The notes: generated by a model from the sequence alone, not told the origin. Shown: positions 34,601 through 46,344, counted from the stretch's first letter. The stretch is 64,000 bases of DNA from Utricularia gibba (GCA_002189035.1 NEEC01000014.1:1304501-1368500), one strand, 5' to 3'. Program-made: numbers and translations.

Positions 34601-36411
34601 AGAAATTCCAGATAATACTGAACTCGTGTATGTTTTCATTGCATTCTTTTCTCTGTGATGATGAACTCTACATTTAAGCTATCATGTTCAGTGATTTTTA
34701 GACACACTTTATACACTGGTGCGCTCAAAATTTATCCAATCTTTCTTCCATATGTATTTATTTCTACTTGTATATGCTATTCTTTGATAAAATAGCAGAT
34801 TGGATGTCATAATTCCTTGTTAATGATGCAGAGTGGGTAGTGGATTTATGATTGCAATTGTTGGAGGAGCTGCAAGATATTTAAGTATGAATGCTGGGGA
34901 TGGTAAATACTGGTCTAGCCTTGCGCATAAATTGAAAAGACCTGCGTTTGGTATGCTTTTTCTCTTGCAGGTTAGAACAACTATGTTTCCATCTCAGAAT
35001 GTCTATTGCAGTTAATTGCATATACATTACAGAAATTGATAGTGTCTCCGTTTGTGTTTCATAACAGATCCTACTTGTCATTCTTTCCTCCCTCATGGTG
35101 TCTATGTCCACTTCTCATAGAACAGAGAAACAAGAACTGCTTGCATTACACCAAGTAATCAACTGGACACTTGCTGGTATTTATTTATTTTTTCTTCTCT
35201 CATTCAGTACAATGAATTCACATAATGTCTACACTACACCTTAAATGCTGATCTCTTTAGGTGTATCTATGGTTGTCCCTCTTTTCTCGCCAACTGATCT
35301 GTTGTCCAGGCTTTCTTCCATCTATCTTGGTTTTGCCCCTGCATTCCTTCTCCTTTCCATCGGGTATGCTTACTGATATGTATTTTCATCCTCGAGCCTT
35401 GGATTCTGTAGTACTTACCCACTTCATTCCGTGCAGATATGAGGCTGTGTTTTACAGCTCCCTTGCTCTTTCACTCATGGCTTGGATACTTTTCGAGAAT
35501 ACTCATCTCATGAAAAGCAGGATGAAGAAATCTTGGAGTTCAGCTGAGACCAAACTTGTTTCGGAATCCGACACGATTTGCTTGCAGCTGTCTGATATAC
35601 GAATTCCATTGGCTTTCGTGAGTGATCCCTTCTTTCATCTGCTTCTGTAGCTCTGATTGGTGAAGCCTTCATCTCACATGCATCGTTCTCATAGATGGTC
35701 TTCTTCAACATTGCATTCTTTGGGACTGGCAACTTCGCAAGCATCGCAAGCTTTGAGATCTCTTCTGTCTACAGGTTCATCACGATTTTCAGCGTAAGTA
35801 ACCTTACATCCATCCACACCTCTCATCTAACAGGAGTAGCGGATACCTGATCATCTGGCTCCCTTGCAGCCTTTTCTGATGGCAGCCCTTCTTATATTCA
35901 AGCTACTCATACCATTTATCCTGGTTGTGTGAGTATCCCATCCAGCTTCTGTTTTTCTTCTTCTTTTTCCAAAAGCAAGATCAGAATCAGAAACAATGTG
36001 GAATTGGATGGACTGGACTCCATCCCTTTTCCGTTTGGTGCTGTTGCAGATGCACTTTCACCGCGATCACGAAGCTGCTTCGTCTTCCTCAGTCGGGATG
36101 CTATTTTGTGGTGATCATCTGTTCAGACATCATGACAGTGCATTTTTTCTTCCTGGTACTGCGCTCCTCCCTTTGGACAAAAGAAACAGAGGAATGAAGC
36201 GGATCACGTACCAAAGTCATCCATTTCTGGGTTTCAGGTGAAGAACACGGGCAGCTGGATGGAGATCGGCAACAGCATCAGCCATTTCGGGATCATGAGC
36301 GCACAGGTCGTCTTTGTTCTGCTGCTCTTCGCGGTGACAGGCGTGTACACCAAACCCATCCAGGTTGCATCTTCTTCTTCTAGCCGCCATTCCTTCAGAA
36401 AGCACATGTGA
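31620..36411 (+). CDS. PIGN: GPI ethanolamine phosphate transferase 1 (PIG-N), one apparent 1-base deletion
   Basis: ER-membrane enzyme adding ethanolamine phosphate to the first mannose of the GPI anchor. Eighteen exons: 31620-31866, 31955-32146, 32249-32403, 32597-32890, 32994-33217, 33318-33392, 33541-33607, 33714-34039, 34117-34347, 34440-34627, 34832-34970, 35068-35176, 35261-35363, 35437-35617, 35695-35793, 35870-35928, 36050-36155, 36238-36411; 989 residues after correction. One N-terminal membrane anchor, then an alkaline-phosphatase-like lumenal domain ([40 protein letters not shown] with the metal ligands), then a large multi-span PigN domain. In exon 3 the frame slips at TACCAAG (about 32375): one extra base restores [18 protein letters not shown] and the splice phase. 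Confidence 0.94.
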
Positions 36412-36558
36412 TCTTCGTGTTCAGGAAGCTCTGTGTTTCTTCTGTGTCTTGTCGATTAGGTCACTGGTAATGCTTCAGATATTTATCGATGAGTTTTATT
36501 ATTTTATTTATTTACTTGGAATAATGGTAAAGCAACAGAACGCGGGTGCACCGCTTCG

Positions 36559-36604
36559 CCACGTGGTGCCTGCTGGCCCATAGGGCCCACATCCAGCTAT
36601 TTAA
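36559..36604 (+). promoter_or_regulatory. G-box and TATA-like element of the peroxidase gene
   Basis: A palindromic G-box CCACGTGG (36559-36566) lies 32 bases before a TATTTAA element (36598-36604), about 155 bases upstream of the peroxidase ATG. bZIP/bHLH binding and ABA or light response are possible but inferred. Confidence 0.45.
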
Positions 36605-36759
36605 GCTCGTGATTGGCGGGACGGGTGAAAATTACAATGCTCCCATCCACACCGTGTTATATCTCACGCGCGGCTGGAAGGGTTTGAGGCTGGTTCTGTT
36701 CTCTCTCTACTCAGCTTTCGCTGGATCAAGCTCGGAAGTCGGACCGGTTGTCGGAGTGA

Positions 36760-37767
36760 ATGAATGCAGCAGCGATGGCAGGTCTAGTCCTGGTTGTCCT
36801 CACGCTTATCGGCGTTTTTGTCGCAGGACAGGCGGCGGCGGCGGCGCCGCCGCTTCTCACCACAGGTTACTACGCTGAGTCGTGCCCTAGATTTGAGCAG
36901 ATCGTGCAAGAAACCACCACAAACAAGCAGATCGTGTCCCCGACGACAGCGGCAGCGGCGCTCCGTCTTTTCTTCCACGACTGCTTCGTCGGAGGCTGCG
37001 ACGCCTCCGTCCTAGTGTCTTCGACTCCGTTCAACAAAGCTGAGCGCGATGCCGACATCAACCGCTCTCTCCCTGGCGACGGTTTCGACGTTGTCGTCCG
37101 AGCCAAAGCCGCGCTCGAGCTCGCTTGCCCCGGCGTTGTTTCCTGCTCCGACATCCTCGCGGAGGCCACACGCAACCTAGTGGTGATGACCGGAGGCCCA
37201 TTCTACGCCGTGAAGCTCGGAAGGAAAGATTCTCTCACGTCCCGGGCCGCCGACGTCGACGGCCACCTTCCTCTCCCCAATATGCCGATGAATCAAATAA
37301 TCGGAATCTTCCGATCGAAAGGCTTCCTCATCGGCGAAATGGTAGCCCTAGTCGGCGCTCACACAATCGGATTCTCCCATTGCAAGGAATTCAGCTCAAT
37401 TCTCTACAATTTCAGCCGGACCACGGATTCGGATCCCGGTTACTACCCGGAATTCGCCAAATCCCTAAAATCCGCCTGCGCCGATTACCACAAAAACCCT
37501 ACATTATCAGTGTTCAACGACGTGATGACTCCCAACAAATTCGACAACATGTACTACAACAACATCCAGAAAGGTCTCGGGCTCCTGGCTTCGGATCACG
37601 GAATGAGCTCCGATCTAAGAACCCGACCCTTCGTCGACCTCTACTCCAGGGATCAGAACGCTTTCTTCAAGGCTTTCGGTGCCGCCATGGAGAAGATGAG
37701 CACCGTCGGCGTGAAGAGCGGCGCCGCCGGTGAGGTCAGACGACGGTGCGATGCCTTCAATAATTGA
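36760..37767 (+). CDS. class III secretory peroxidase, intronless (PER31/41/63-like)
   Basis: Haem peroxidase secreted to the cell wall or vacuole; oxidises phenolics with H2O2. One exon, 335 residues. Signal peptide at residues 1-25 (from the second ATG at 36775: MAGLVLVVLTLIGVFV...). Distal site LRLFFHDCFVGGCDASVL with catalytic Arg and His; proximal haem ligand in LVGAHTIGFSHC; eight cysteines in the expected positions. The C-terminus G-EVRRRCDAFNN matches the PER31/PER41/PER63 group, which often lacks the canonical peroxidase introns. It is GC-rich compared with neighbours. Confidence 0.95.
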   Translation: MNAAAMAGLVLVVLTLIGVFVAGQAAAAAPPLLTTGYYAESCPRFEQIVQETTTNKQIVSPTTAAAALRLFFHDCFVGGCDASVLVSSTPFNKAERDADINRSLPGDGFDVVVRAKAALELACPGVVSCSDILAEATRNLVVMTGGPFYAVKLGRKDSLTSRAADVDGHLPLPNMPMNQIIGIFRSKGFLIGEMVALVGAHTIGFSHCKEFSSILYNFSRTTDSDPGYYPEFAKSLKSACADYHKNPTLSVFNDVMTPNKFDNMYYNNIQKGLGLLASDHGMSSDLRTRPFVDLYSRDQNAFFKAFGAAMEKMSTVGVKSGAAGEVRRRCDAFNN

Positions 37768-38735
37768 GCGAGGCCTAGGGCGCCCATCCAAGCGGATCAT
37801 CACATCGGTATACCTCCTGTCTCCCTCCCCCTCTCTTACGACGTCGTTACCACGCCGATTGCGTCCAAAATCACGGATTATGAAACGCTGCGTTTTATCC
37901 GGAAATATAATTTTTTATTTTTTTTGTTCCCTTGTGTGATTTGGTTGATTGATGATTTGGGCGTAGCAAATGAATTGAGGAATCAGCCCCATGCTTTAAG
38001 TGCGAGGGGACGACCAAAAGTAAATGGCGCGCATCCATCAAAACGCAACTCCGCTTCACATGAATGTGATGCATTTATGTCCACCTTCAGTCCCATTCCG
38101 ACCAATAAATTGTAGGGGAAAATAATAATTTATTATTTTCACAAAAATAAATAAAATAAAATAACACGTCATCGCCATTTATAGGGTTTACATCCTGACC
38201 CCGTGAAAAGCTTCGAATATCTCAACAACCCCGGATCTATTCAAAGTTCTCATTTCCCGCCCCACACTTTCCGTAATTTGAATTTCTTCCAATGAACTTG
38301 GCGAATAGATATACTGTTAACCGCGCTGGGGCAACAACAGCTTGCCGTAGTCGACCGAAGGTGTAGTGTTTCGATTGTTCTTTTTCAGGGAATTGGAAGA
38401 TCTGTTCTCGGAGGTTAAACCTTAGCCTTCTCATAGTCGAAGGTACCGCGGATTTTGTCTTCATTTGTTTTTGGTTTTACTACGTGATGCATTTTGATTC
38501 TTCTTTGTTTGGGAAACCTATCGAGGTCAATTTTTTTATGAGATTATGCGGTTGTTTGATCATGTTTTGAGGTGCGATATCGGGAATTTTGAATGAGCTA
38601 GCTAGGTGTATGTGTTTTGTTACCTAGAGTTTGATTAAGAACAATGAAAAATTATGTATGCAATGCGATTGGGAAATTAGGGTTTCATAGCAAGATGTTG
38701 GAATGTTTATATTTCAGGACGATTATCAAACTCAA
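37768..38735. other. intergenic plus BUD13 promoter, leader exon and leader intron
   Basis: Up to about 38180 no feature is seen. The rest carries the leader described in the duplicated-repeat entry; the leader intron starts at GTACCGCGG (about 38442) and ends at 38716. Confidence 0.5.
38180..38660 (+). repeat. promoter/leader segment duplicated in front of SEC13 (copy 1)
   Basis: This segment upstream of BUD13 is clearly similar to 46345-46950 upstream of SEC13, including CACTTTCCGTAATTT, GGTGTAGTGTTTCGATTGTT, AGATCTGTTCTC, the splice donor block GGTACCGCGGATTTTG, and TAGCTAGCTAGGT followed by AGAGTTTGATTA. It covers promoter, first non-coding exon and part of the leader intron. Copies differ by many substitutions and small indels, so the duplication is not recent. 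Confidence 0.85.
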
Positions 38736-41031
38736 ATGGTGGATACGTCTTCAGCTGCAAAGTCACTGAAGGAGTATCTTAAGAAGTACACCAGCAACGA
38801 TGACAGTGAAATTAAAAAGAAGAAGAAAAAGAGAAAGGCCAAACCAGATGTATCAGGAGTTCTTGTGGTGGATCAAGATCCCATTTGGCAAAAGCCAATC
38901 AACCTGGGGGATGAAGATGAAGACTCGCCAGGTAACACGTTTGTTTTGGTTTTGTGTTGTTTCTCTTGCTTCTGTGCCCCAGTAGAGCGCCTTTCTCTGA
39001 ATGTGTTTCACATTGAAATTGGTAACAGAAGAGGACAGGCCACTGGTAGATGAGGATATTGAAGTGAAGCGTATGAAAAGGTTGGAGCTTCTCCGGTCTA
39101 AACGCTCTCAGGGTACCGTTTCTGAAGACGGAAGTGGTTGGGTATCCGTATCTACAGTTTCTAATGTTTCTGGTCGGGAAAGGGGAAGGCGTCGAAATGA
39201 CTCTCCGTCACCCGAGGCGCGACCAAGGTCTGATGGCCTATTAGGTCCTGATTTGTCCCCACCCCGCCATTCGCGGAGGAGGAGTCCCAGTGCAGAATTG
39301 GAAAAATCAGCAGCATCCGGTTCTAAAGGTGACAGGAGGGCCGTTCGCTATGATACACCCTCTCCTAGGGGAAACTCAGGTGGTGATGAACCGAAAGATT
39401 TATCTCCCGTTAGACGGAGGAGGAGAGACAGAAGTACGGCTCATTCTATACATGAAAGGGCACCTTCATCTCCTAAAGCCATAGACTCTGATGTATCTGC
39501 TCCACGACGGGCTCATCATGGCACCAATCCCGCAAATTCAAATTCTGATGATCCCAAAGATTTGTCTCCCGTACGCCGAGGGAGAAGAGATAGAGGTACA
39601 TCTCATTCAGCACATGAAAGGGCGTCTTCATCTCCTGAAGCCATAGATTCTGATATATCTCCTCCACGGCGGACTCGTCCTGGCTCCAATCCTGCATACT
39701 CTACTTCTGACCTGTCTCCTCCAAGGAAGGGGAAAGGTTCAAAACCGCAGGTACCTCCTAGAAGAACCGGACTAGTGTCTGCTGAAGATATTAAAGACGA
39801 AATTAGCAAAATGAAGAAGGAAACTGATGCTAGGTAATATATCTAAACCTAATCAGCACAAAAAAACATGAATACTTCTTCTCAACAAGAATCTCAATTC
39901 TAATGCTTGAGTTCAGGTTTAAGGAGATGGATCCTTCTGCAAGTGGCCAAAATGCTGCACCAGTTTACCGAGACAAAATTACTGGTTTGTTGAAATATGC
40001 ATTTCATGCATGAAATCCGATATTCCGATTACTGAAAAATGGCTTAAATTTTCTTTGTGATCACTTTACAGGAAAACGAATGACAAGGGAAGAGTTTTTG
40101 AATTCACAGAAAAAACAACTCAAGAAGGATGATCCACCTAAGGTACCTTGATGGCAGTTGATACCTTAAACTTCTCACTCCATCTATGCGTCCACCTTGT
40201 CTGAATCAAATGGTGGAAATGCATCCTCGTGCAGGAAATAAAGCTTGAATGGGGAAAAGGTCTGGCTCAAAAGCAGGAAGCTGAAGCTAGGTTAAAGGAA
40301 CTAGAATCAGAGAAGAATAAGCCATTTGCTCGAAGCAGGCAATAATATTAATTTCTCGAGTGTTACTGTCTTCTGCTATTTAGATTTTTGAATTCCCTTA
40401 GCATTGAGTTTTCTAGCTGCCCTGGGGCTGCTATTGATTGATAAACTTTTGTTTATTCATTGATAAACTTTTTTTTTTGGAAACTTCTACAACAGGGATG
40501 ATCCTGACCTGGATTCTATGCTGAAGGAAAGAGTTAGATGGGGCGATCCAATGGCACATTTGGTGAAGGCAAGTTAATGGTTTTTGTCGATCCAGGGGAG
40601 TTAAAAGCAAATGTATCTGACCATCCTTCTCAAATAATTTGCAGAAAAAGTACCCGGAGATGTCCCTCCCTAACCTGGGAGATGATGAAAAGATGAGAGA
40701 ATCAGGCTTCATAATTCCCCAGGAGATCCCAGCTCACAGCTGGATACGCAGAGGTCTTCCTGCTGCCCCAAACAGATACGGCATTAAGCCAGGGAGGCAC
40801 TGGGATGGCGTGGATCGCAGCAACGGTGGGTGTTCTTTCGATCACATTGCCTGTAGTTCTCCTTATTTCACTACTGTAAACTTCAAAGACACATACTGAG
40901 CAGCTATTGTTATTGCCCCCTTAACGCATCCCTTTCTGTGTGTAGGGCATGAGAAGGAGATGTTCATCAGGGTCAATGAAAGAAGAGCTACTGAGCAAGA
41001 AGCTTACCTCTGGTCGGTTGCGGACATGTGA
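38736..41031 (+). CDS. BUD13: BUD13 homolog, RES-complex splicing factor
   Basis: Nuclear pre-mRNA retention and splicing (RES) complex subunit. Eight exons: 38736-38931, 39029-39833, 39917-39984, 40072-40142, 40235-40338, 40496-40568, 40645-40825, 40946-41031; 527 residues, frame intact. N-terminus [11 protein letters not shown] is family-typical; an Arg/Ser/Pro-rich middle carries a tandem repeat; the conserved C-terminal half has [43 protein letters not shown] and [33 protein letters not shown]. Introns 5 and 6 use GC donors (GCAATA at 40339 and a consensus GCAAGT at 40569). The start at 38736 is the first ATG after the leader-intron acceptor. Confidence 0.95.
39379..39700 (+). repeat. tandem coding repeat in BUD13
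   Basis: Two copies of a unit of about 53-56 codons. Each has [13 protein letters not shown], an HER motif, SSP.AIDSD and PRR. This is an in-frame expansion of the Arg/Ser/Pro-rich region. Confidence 0.7.
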
Positions 41032-41460
41032 GCTCTTCCTGCCGGCGCACAATCTTGTATCCGTACACAAACGTCATAGCCTTCGCGGGAAGATTTGAAG
41101 CACCTTTCACTCAGGCGCATGCGAAAAACAAACCTCCTACACTTGTGAGTCGCTATCCGTATTTTCGAAAGTTTGGGGGTCGTTTTGTAAACCTTTTAAT
41201 TGTTGGGGAAATCTTGTACTCCCTTGTTTCAAGGGCACCAACGTACGTCATCCCTGAACTGGGATGTCTTAATTTCTAAGAAATTAAATATCTAAAATTA
41301 CCTACTCGGTCAACTTCCGCGTGGGAAATAAATCTAAAACTTGGCTTTCGCCTCAAGACAAGGCATCGTTTATATAAGGGAGGTCTCCGGCGATCCCTGC
41401 GACGGGCACCGCCGACTCCCAACCGCGAAGACACCAGGTTCTTTCTACGCATCCGAAAAA

Positions 41461-42098
41461 ATGGCCGGAGGAACAGAAGCTTTCCCTGATTTAGGGAGGC
41501 ACTGCCAGCATCCCGATTGTAATCTGCTCGATTTCCTTCCTTTCATCTGCAACGCCTGTTCCAAGGTTTGGTTCTCTGCCTGAAATTTTCAATTCAATTC
41601 GATACGCTCGGAAGTGTATGATACGTAGGTGCAATTGCTGCAGACCTTCTGTTTGGAACATCGATCTTACAAATCGCACGAGTGCCCGAATTCCGAAGTC
41701 AAGAGCCGTAAGGTTTTGGTTTGCGAGATCTGCTCCACCGCGGTCGAGACCACCGGGCACGACGGAGACGAAGAAAAGAAGATTCTAGAGAAGCACGAGA
41801 AGTCGGGGAATGCGATCCTAGGAAGAAGAAAAAGCCGATTTGCTCCATCAGACGGTGCAAGCAAGTCCTAACGTTCTCCAATACGGCCACGTGCAAGAGT
41901 TGCGGAATTCAGACTTGCCTTAGGCATCGGTTTCCGGCGGATCACGCCTGCTGCCGGCCGCTGGCAACGCCGCATGTCTCCGTGGCTCCCAATATCAAGC
42001 TCCTCAACAGCATTCTGGCGGCGAGGAAGGGGATAGATTGCGGAAGCAACGGCCAGGCCACTGCTTCGCCCTCCGCTCCAAGCGTTAAGGCCCATTGA
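41461..42098 (+). CDS. SAP12: AN1-type zinc-finger stress-associated protein, SAP12-like (one apparent 1-base deletion)
   Basis: Small protein with two AN1 zinc fingers; SAP family members respond to abiotic stress, and Arabidopsis SAP12 is cold/salt-induced and redox-sensitive. Exons 41461-41565 and 41644-42098; 186 residues after correction, the same length as Arabidopsis SAP12. First AN1: [22 protein letters not shown], then [13 protein letters not shown]. Second: [12 protein letters not shown] and [17 protein letters not shown]. At the G run 41804-41807 one base is missing, so the frame breaks between EKHEKSG and ECDPRKKKK; restoring it joins the fingers. No A20 domain. Confidence 0.9.
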
Positions 42099-42392
42099 TT
42101 CACTGTTAGAAGTACCATAATTCGATTCAAACTTTTGATGTGAAATTGTTCAATGAAATACACTGTTAGAAGTCACCATACGCATCATGAGCATTAGGAT
42201 TGTAGAACTTACATCACCTTCGGGAAAACGAAGCTCATAATTCCGACAACGATCTGCGAAATTCTAGAAAACATGACAACCTAGTCCCTGCAACGAACCA
42301 GAATTGTCCATTGCTGCTAATGAAGAGGGTTGTTTGGAAGATCAACTGGCACAATCCCAATGATATAATATTATCTGCTCAGCATATCCAAA

Positions 42393-42972
42393 TCAACGCG
42401 ACCAGAACCTAATGGGTATTTTCTTCCTAAGTCCCTGCGAAATGATAACAGATCAAGAGCTAGTAACTGAGGAAAATACAGAGGAGTTCACGAAGATGGA
42501 GTGTGATATGTAATGAGGTTATGTACCCAAGAGGTGCTTTTAGAAGCCAATGAATAACATGGCATAGACTCCTACGGAATGCATAAAACAAATGGTACCT
42601 ACCATTGGTATACCCAGCTCCTTTAGGTGCCTGTCTCGCATTTGCTTCAATGCGGCCATATCTATCTGCAAGAAAGAACAATAGCGAAGGTTCAACACAA
42701 AGGACTCGCAAGCATCAGCAACTTAAGTAGTGTTGATGGGGGCAGGGACTGAGTACCTCTTCAGCTTTAAGTTAATGGAATATCTTTCCAAAGAAAGTGA
42801 ACTCTAGCCTTTGAAGTTCCATGGGAATCCTTGGGCGAGAAGGAATTGGTGCTTTCGACATACACAGTTCAACAGCTTGGGACAGTGTGACATGCCCTGT
42901 TCTTGAAGCATCAACTGGCCTTGCTATTGGAAGTCGAGGCAATTCTTCTGATGTCCCTCTCGGGTTAGACAT
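42393..42972 (-). pseudogene. SAM-domain protein gene, premature stop or incomplete model
   Basis: Three exon-like blocks join in phase: up to 42757 (ending LKAEE), 42603-42665 (IDMAALKQMRDRHLKELGIPM) and 42393-42434 (GLRKKIPIRFWSR, stop). The joined end is a clear SAM domain C-terminal half; the family continues GPRKKILLAL, so the tail here is shortened and altered. In the first block an in-frame TAA (42774-42772) sits where the domain expects one residue between GKIFH and LKAEE. Upstream sequence to MSNPRGTSEELP is open but I do not recognise it. Either a decaying gene, a base error at the TAA, or an unseen intron ending at the AG at 42763-42762. Further 5' exons may lie up to about 43750. 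Confidence 0.5.
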
Positions 42973-45082
42973 CCTGATTGATTATTTTGGAGTACTTAAA
43001 GGGTACCTCGTTTATACCCCACTCGAAGATGGCCAAGAGGAATAAGAAGTTGCCATCGAACGCTCAGTTAGAGTTCCAGTAATCCTCATGGAAGAAGCTT
43101 CTCGCCATGAAACTTTCTCACTTTTTCATATTCCTCCAATGCCTAATCAACCACTTCAGCCCTTGAAGCTCTTTTGTGCCTTAGCTTCGAATGGAGATCA
43201 TTTGGACACAATTGAGAATCAGCAGCTACGACATCAAAAAAACACAAGAAAATCAAAAGAGCATATTGAAACATGGACACATAATTCACCGAACAAACAA
43301 GCTGATCCATGGTTACAATTCTCATCCTACACAGTACACACTCCCATCTTCAAAATCATAGAGCTGTGGATCATTGAATAATAGCTCTCAAAAAAGAACA
43401 ACCCGCTGACCTTTTGTTCTCATGCAATCTGCAGCACTCCTACCAAAAGACTCCGATCCTGATCTGTTATTCCCAAATAACCAAGTGCATTTTCGCGACC
43501 GCCGGCGGAATCTCCCCATGACTCCTTCACTACTTTCCGCGCATAAAAAACAAGCAACCAAAATCGACCACCATCTTCAACCTTACATTCCACGTACGCA
43601 TCACATGATTTCAGATCGCAAACTAATTTAAAAACCTTCTTAGTCGATCAACCGAGAAAAAGAAAAACGCTCACCTATCCGCAGCAACCGAGCCGTATTG
43701 CAACATGCGAATTCGGCATCTAGCGCCAGAGAGAAACAGAGAGATCGCCAGAAGAAACCGGTTTCTTGGAACCCCAGACACTAATTTCGCGGCTCAGCAA
43801 AAATTGGAAAAATGTACGATCATTTATTCTTTATTTAAAAAAAAATTAAAAAAATAAAAATGATCATTTTTTTCATATATTTATAAATAAATATACTTTA
43901 AAGTTCCAGAATAAGAAACGAAAATAAATTTACAAAACTCAAATTAATAAATATTCAAAATTTTAGTAAGAATATTTAAAATATTAGCATATTATTTACA
44001 AAAAATGTAAAAATTAAAAAGTAAAAATAGTCATTTTTCAAATTTATTTTTACTCAAAAATTGATTTTAATTATATTATATATTTTTATTTTAAGTTGGA
44101 AAATTTGCAAAACAAAAACCTAATATTTCTATCTGTGCTATTTTTTTTCTTTAGGTCGTAATCCGCAGGTCTGAAATGTTGTTGTTGTCGTCCACATAAA
44201 TGCCTTGTGTTGTATGCATCGGGCGCTCTGTATTTACTGCGTTTTCACCTGTTGTCAGCCCTTTCCTTTACCCACAAAATGGAGGGATTCGCAGCAGCAG
44301 CTGGAGCAGCAATCACCCCTCGACCCAGAACACGCAGAACGCTCTACCAATGCTCTTCTCGCGTATTCCTCCTCCAAAACGAACAAGTATTCATCATCCT
44401 ACGGCATACGATCAGAACGACACCAAGCACACTTGAGAGGATTCATGCAGCAGTTCTGCGCACGGATTGGCATTACAGACGACAGTGAACGCTCGTAAAG
44501 ACGAGGTTTCCAGCGTTTCATGTGAAAAGGAATCCATGATGGGTGAGCAAAGTCGAGTACTTTATCGTATTTGTCATGATATTTAACGTTTTCATACTGT
44601 TTTCCCCACACAAGGGGACGAATCTGGAGATTGATACTGCAAGAAAATTTCGTACTTTCTTTTCTTGGTGTAGCTAGTGAATGGCTAGGAGGTTGGTTAT
44701 CTGTCTGAAAAGAGGGAATTGGGAACACTCTCCGATCATCTGGTTAACCAGGTTTTCTATTTATGGGATCGGAGTTACATGCATGGAGACCCTCATCACC
44801 CTTTAGACTGTAAGAATGAACAGCACACAGGGAGTAGTGTGGGGTGGTTTTCGTGTAATTTTCCAATCCTTTGTTTATATAAAAAGCATCGAGAATGACA
44901 ATGTAATGGTGTTTTACAGGCGTGGAAACGAGTTGTAGGAGCCAATCCGGCCACCCCACAAACAAGGGGCGTTCACCAAACCCTAAGTTGGGTAAGAAAG
45001 AAACCCTAATCCCAAAAGGGAAAGAGTTGGGATCAGAGAATCGATCCCCCCAGCCTCAGGAACGTACACTAGATACAGGAGG
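42973..45082. other. spacer, possible 5' exons of the SAM gene, then AT-rich
   Basis: 42973-43760 may contain leader exons of the SAM gene (a donor-like end after AADR at about 43675). 43810-44160 is AT-rich. A 70-codon frame begins MEGFAAAAGAAITPR at 44279; I do not recognise it and would not call it a gene. Confidence 0.35.
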
Positions 45083-45625
45083 ATGCAAACGGAGACAGAT
45101 CTGCAAAGCAAGCGCGAGCTGTTGGAGAAGAAAGTGAAGAAGTGTGGATTCGGACCATTATGCTTGATTCCCCATCGAACGAACGAAGGCAGCAAAGGAT
45201 CAACGGATCCCTTCTTCCTTCACCACTTCAACGCAAGGAAGACAGTCGTGGAAGAAGCCATGATGAGGGCGACGCTGGATCTCCATGATGATGAGCTGCT
45301 TGCTTATCTTCAGGAAGAAACAAATAGGAGAGAGAAGAGAGCGTCTGAAACAAGAAGATGGAAGAAGAAGAAAAACAAGTGTGTGGTGTGGGATGCGGTG
45401 TGGCTCGTGAGTGATGTGATGATGAGCAGCGGGAGGGGCGCACCGGCATGCGAAGATGCCAGGGGCCAGGTTTTTTGGTTGGGTGTAATAATTGAAAGTC
45501 CAGACAGACTAATCATTATGTTTTTGCCCCTCCCTCCTTTTCCTGCCCTTCATGTTTTCTTTCTTTTGCTTCGCCATTCAGCCACCATTGCAGGCCCAAG
45601 TAACTGCCTAAATTCAACTGTGTAA
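45083..45625 (+). CDS. uncharacterised open frame, 180 codons
   Basis: Open frame rich in Lys/Glu in its first 100 codons (KRELLEKKVKKCGFG, ELLAYLQEETNRREKR) with a hydrophobic end. No family recognised, no clear splice sites, and the first codon at 45083 is an ATG. It may be a lineage-specific gene, a leftover exon or chance. Evidence is only length and residue bias. Confidence 0.25.
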   Translation: MQTETDLQSKRELLEKKVKKCGFGPLCLIPHRTNEGSKGSTDPFFLHHFNARKTVVEEAMMRATLDLHDDELLAYLQEETNRREKRASETRRWKKKKNKCVVWDAVWLVSDVMMSSGRGAPACEDARGQVFWLGVIIESPDRLIIMFLPLPPFPALHVFFLLLRHSATIAGPSNCLNSTV

Positions 45626-46180
45626 TAATCAAGACCACACAGTTGAATTGGAACACATACGCTGTGTCTGTATTTAGACATGGTGAGATGCTCCATTCTC
45701 ATTCTCAAGGTGGTGATGATCCCTGTCCTTCACCTCTTCCTTGTTGTAGATATTGGGAATACACATATATGCAGATTAGATGGCCTGTTAGCTTGTGAGG
45801 CATTCTGTTTCCATGCAGACCTCTTGCAGCCGGGAGAACGATGGTGAAGGAAGGCCTCATCGAATACATCCTTCTTGGCTGCTGCTCCCCAGAAGCTTGC
45901 TTGAGATTGCAGATCACCTCTTCAATGGATATATGCGCCTTTGCTTCTGCCTTTTATGTTCACAATGACAAGAGAATGATCTTTCAAACACACGAAGAAC
46001 TCATTCTTACAGCCACGTCCAAAATTTGAGCCATAGCAGCAAGAAAACTACAGAGTTTGTGGCACTTTTTTGGGAGATCATAAGATAGGAAGCTTTTCCC
46101 AATACTCTACGGATGCAGGATACAGAAAAAGCTTCAGCCTCCCGGACCGCTGCGGCGAGCTCGGCGGCCGACCGGCGTTA
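45626..46180. other. intergenic
   Basis: Nothing recognised apart from short chance frames. Confidence 0.4.
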
Positions 46181-46187
46181 ATGCTTT

Positions 46188-46330
46188 TAGGTTGAAAAGG
46201 AGAGTTGGGAGTTGGTAAGAAGCTTCTACAATGCGCTTGAAAGGAAGAATATGAAAATGGCGGTTGATGTTGTAGCTGGGAATCATCATTTTCAGTACCA
46301 TTTGCTACTGCAGAAGGAAGAGACCTTCAC
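46188..46330 (+). pseudogene. fragment of a wound-induced protein (WI12/SAG20-like, NTF2 fold)
   Basis: The frame ELVRSFYNALERKNMKMAVDVVAG resembles the first helix of WI12/SAG20-type proteins (family form: VEALYNAL..D......LLA.DLEWWFHGP). The conserved DLEWWFHGP that should follow is missing; unrelated residues and then the duplicated leader segment begin. Upstream codons are interrupted by stops. It is a truncated relic. Confidence 0.4.
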
Positions 46331-46344
46331 GTACCAGTCCACCC

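Noticed and set aside
37125-37733. 202-codon frame overlapping the peroxidase
   Set aside because: Frame-shifted shadow of the GC-rich peroxidase exon; composition is the usual Arg-rich artefact.
43088-43381. 97-codon plus-strand frame
   Set aside because: No homology recognised and it lies in the intron/leader region expected for the minus-strand SAM gene.
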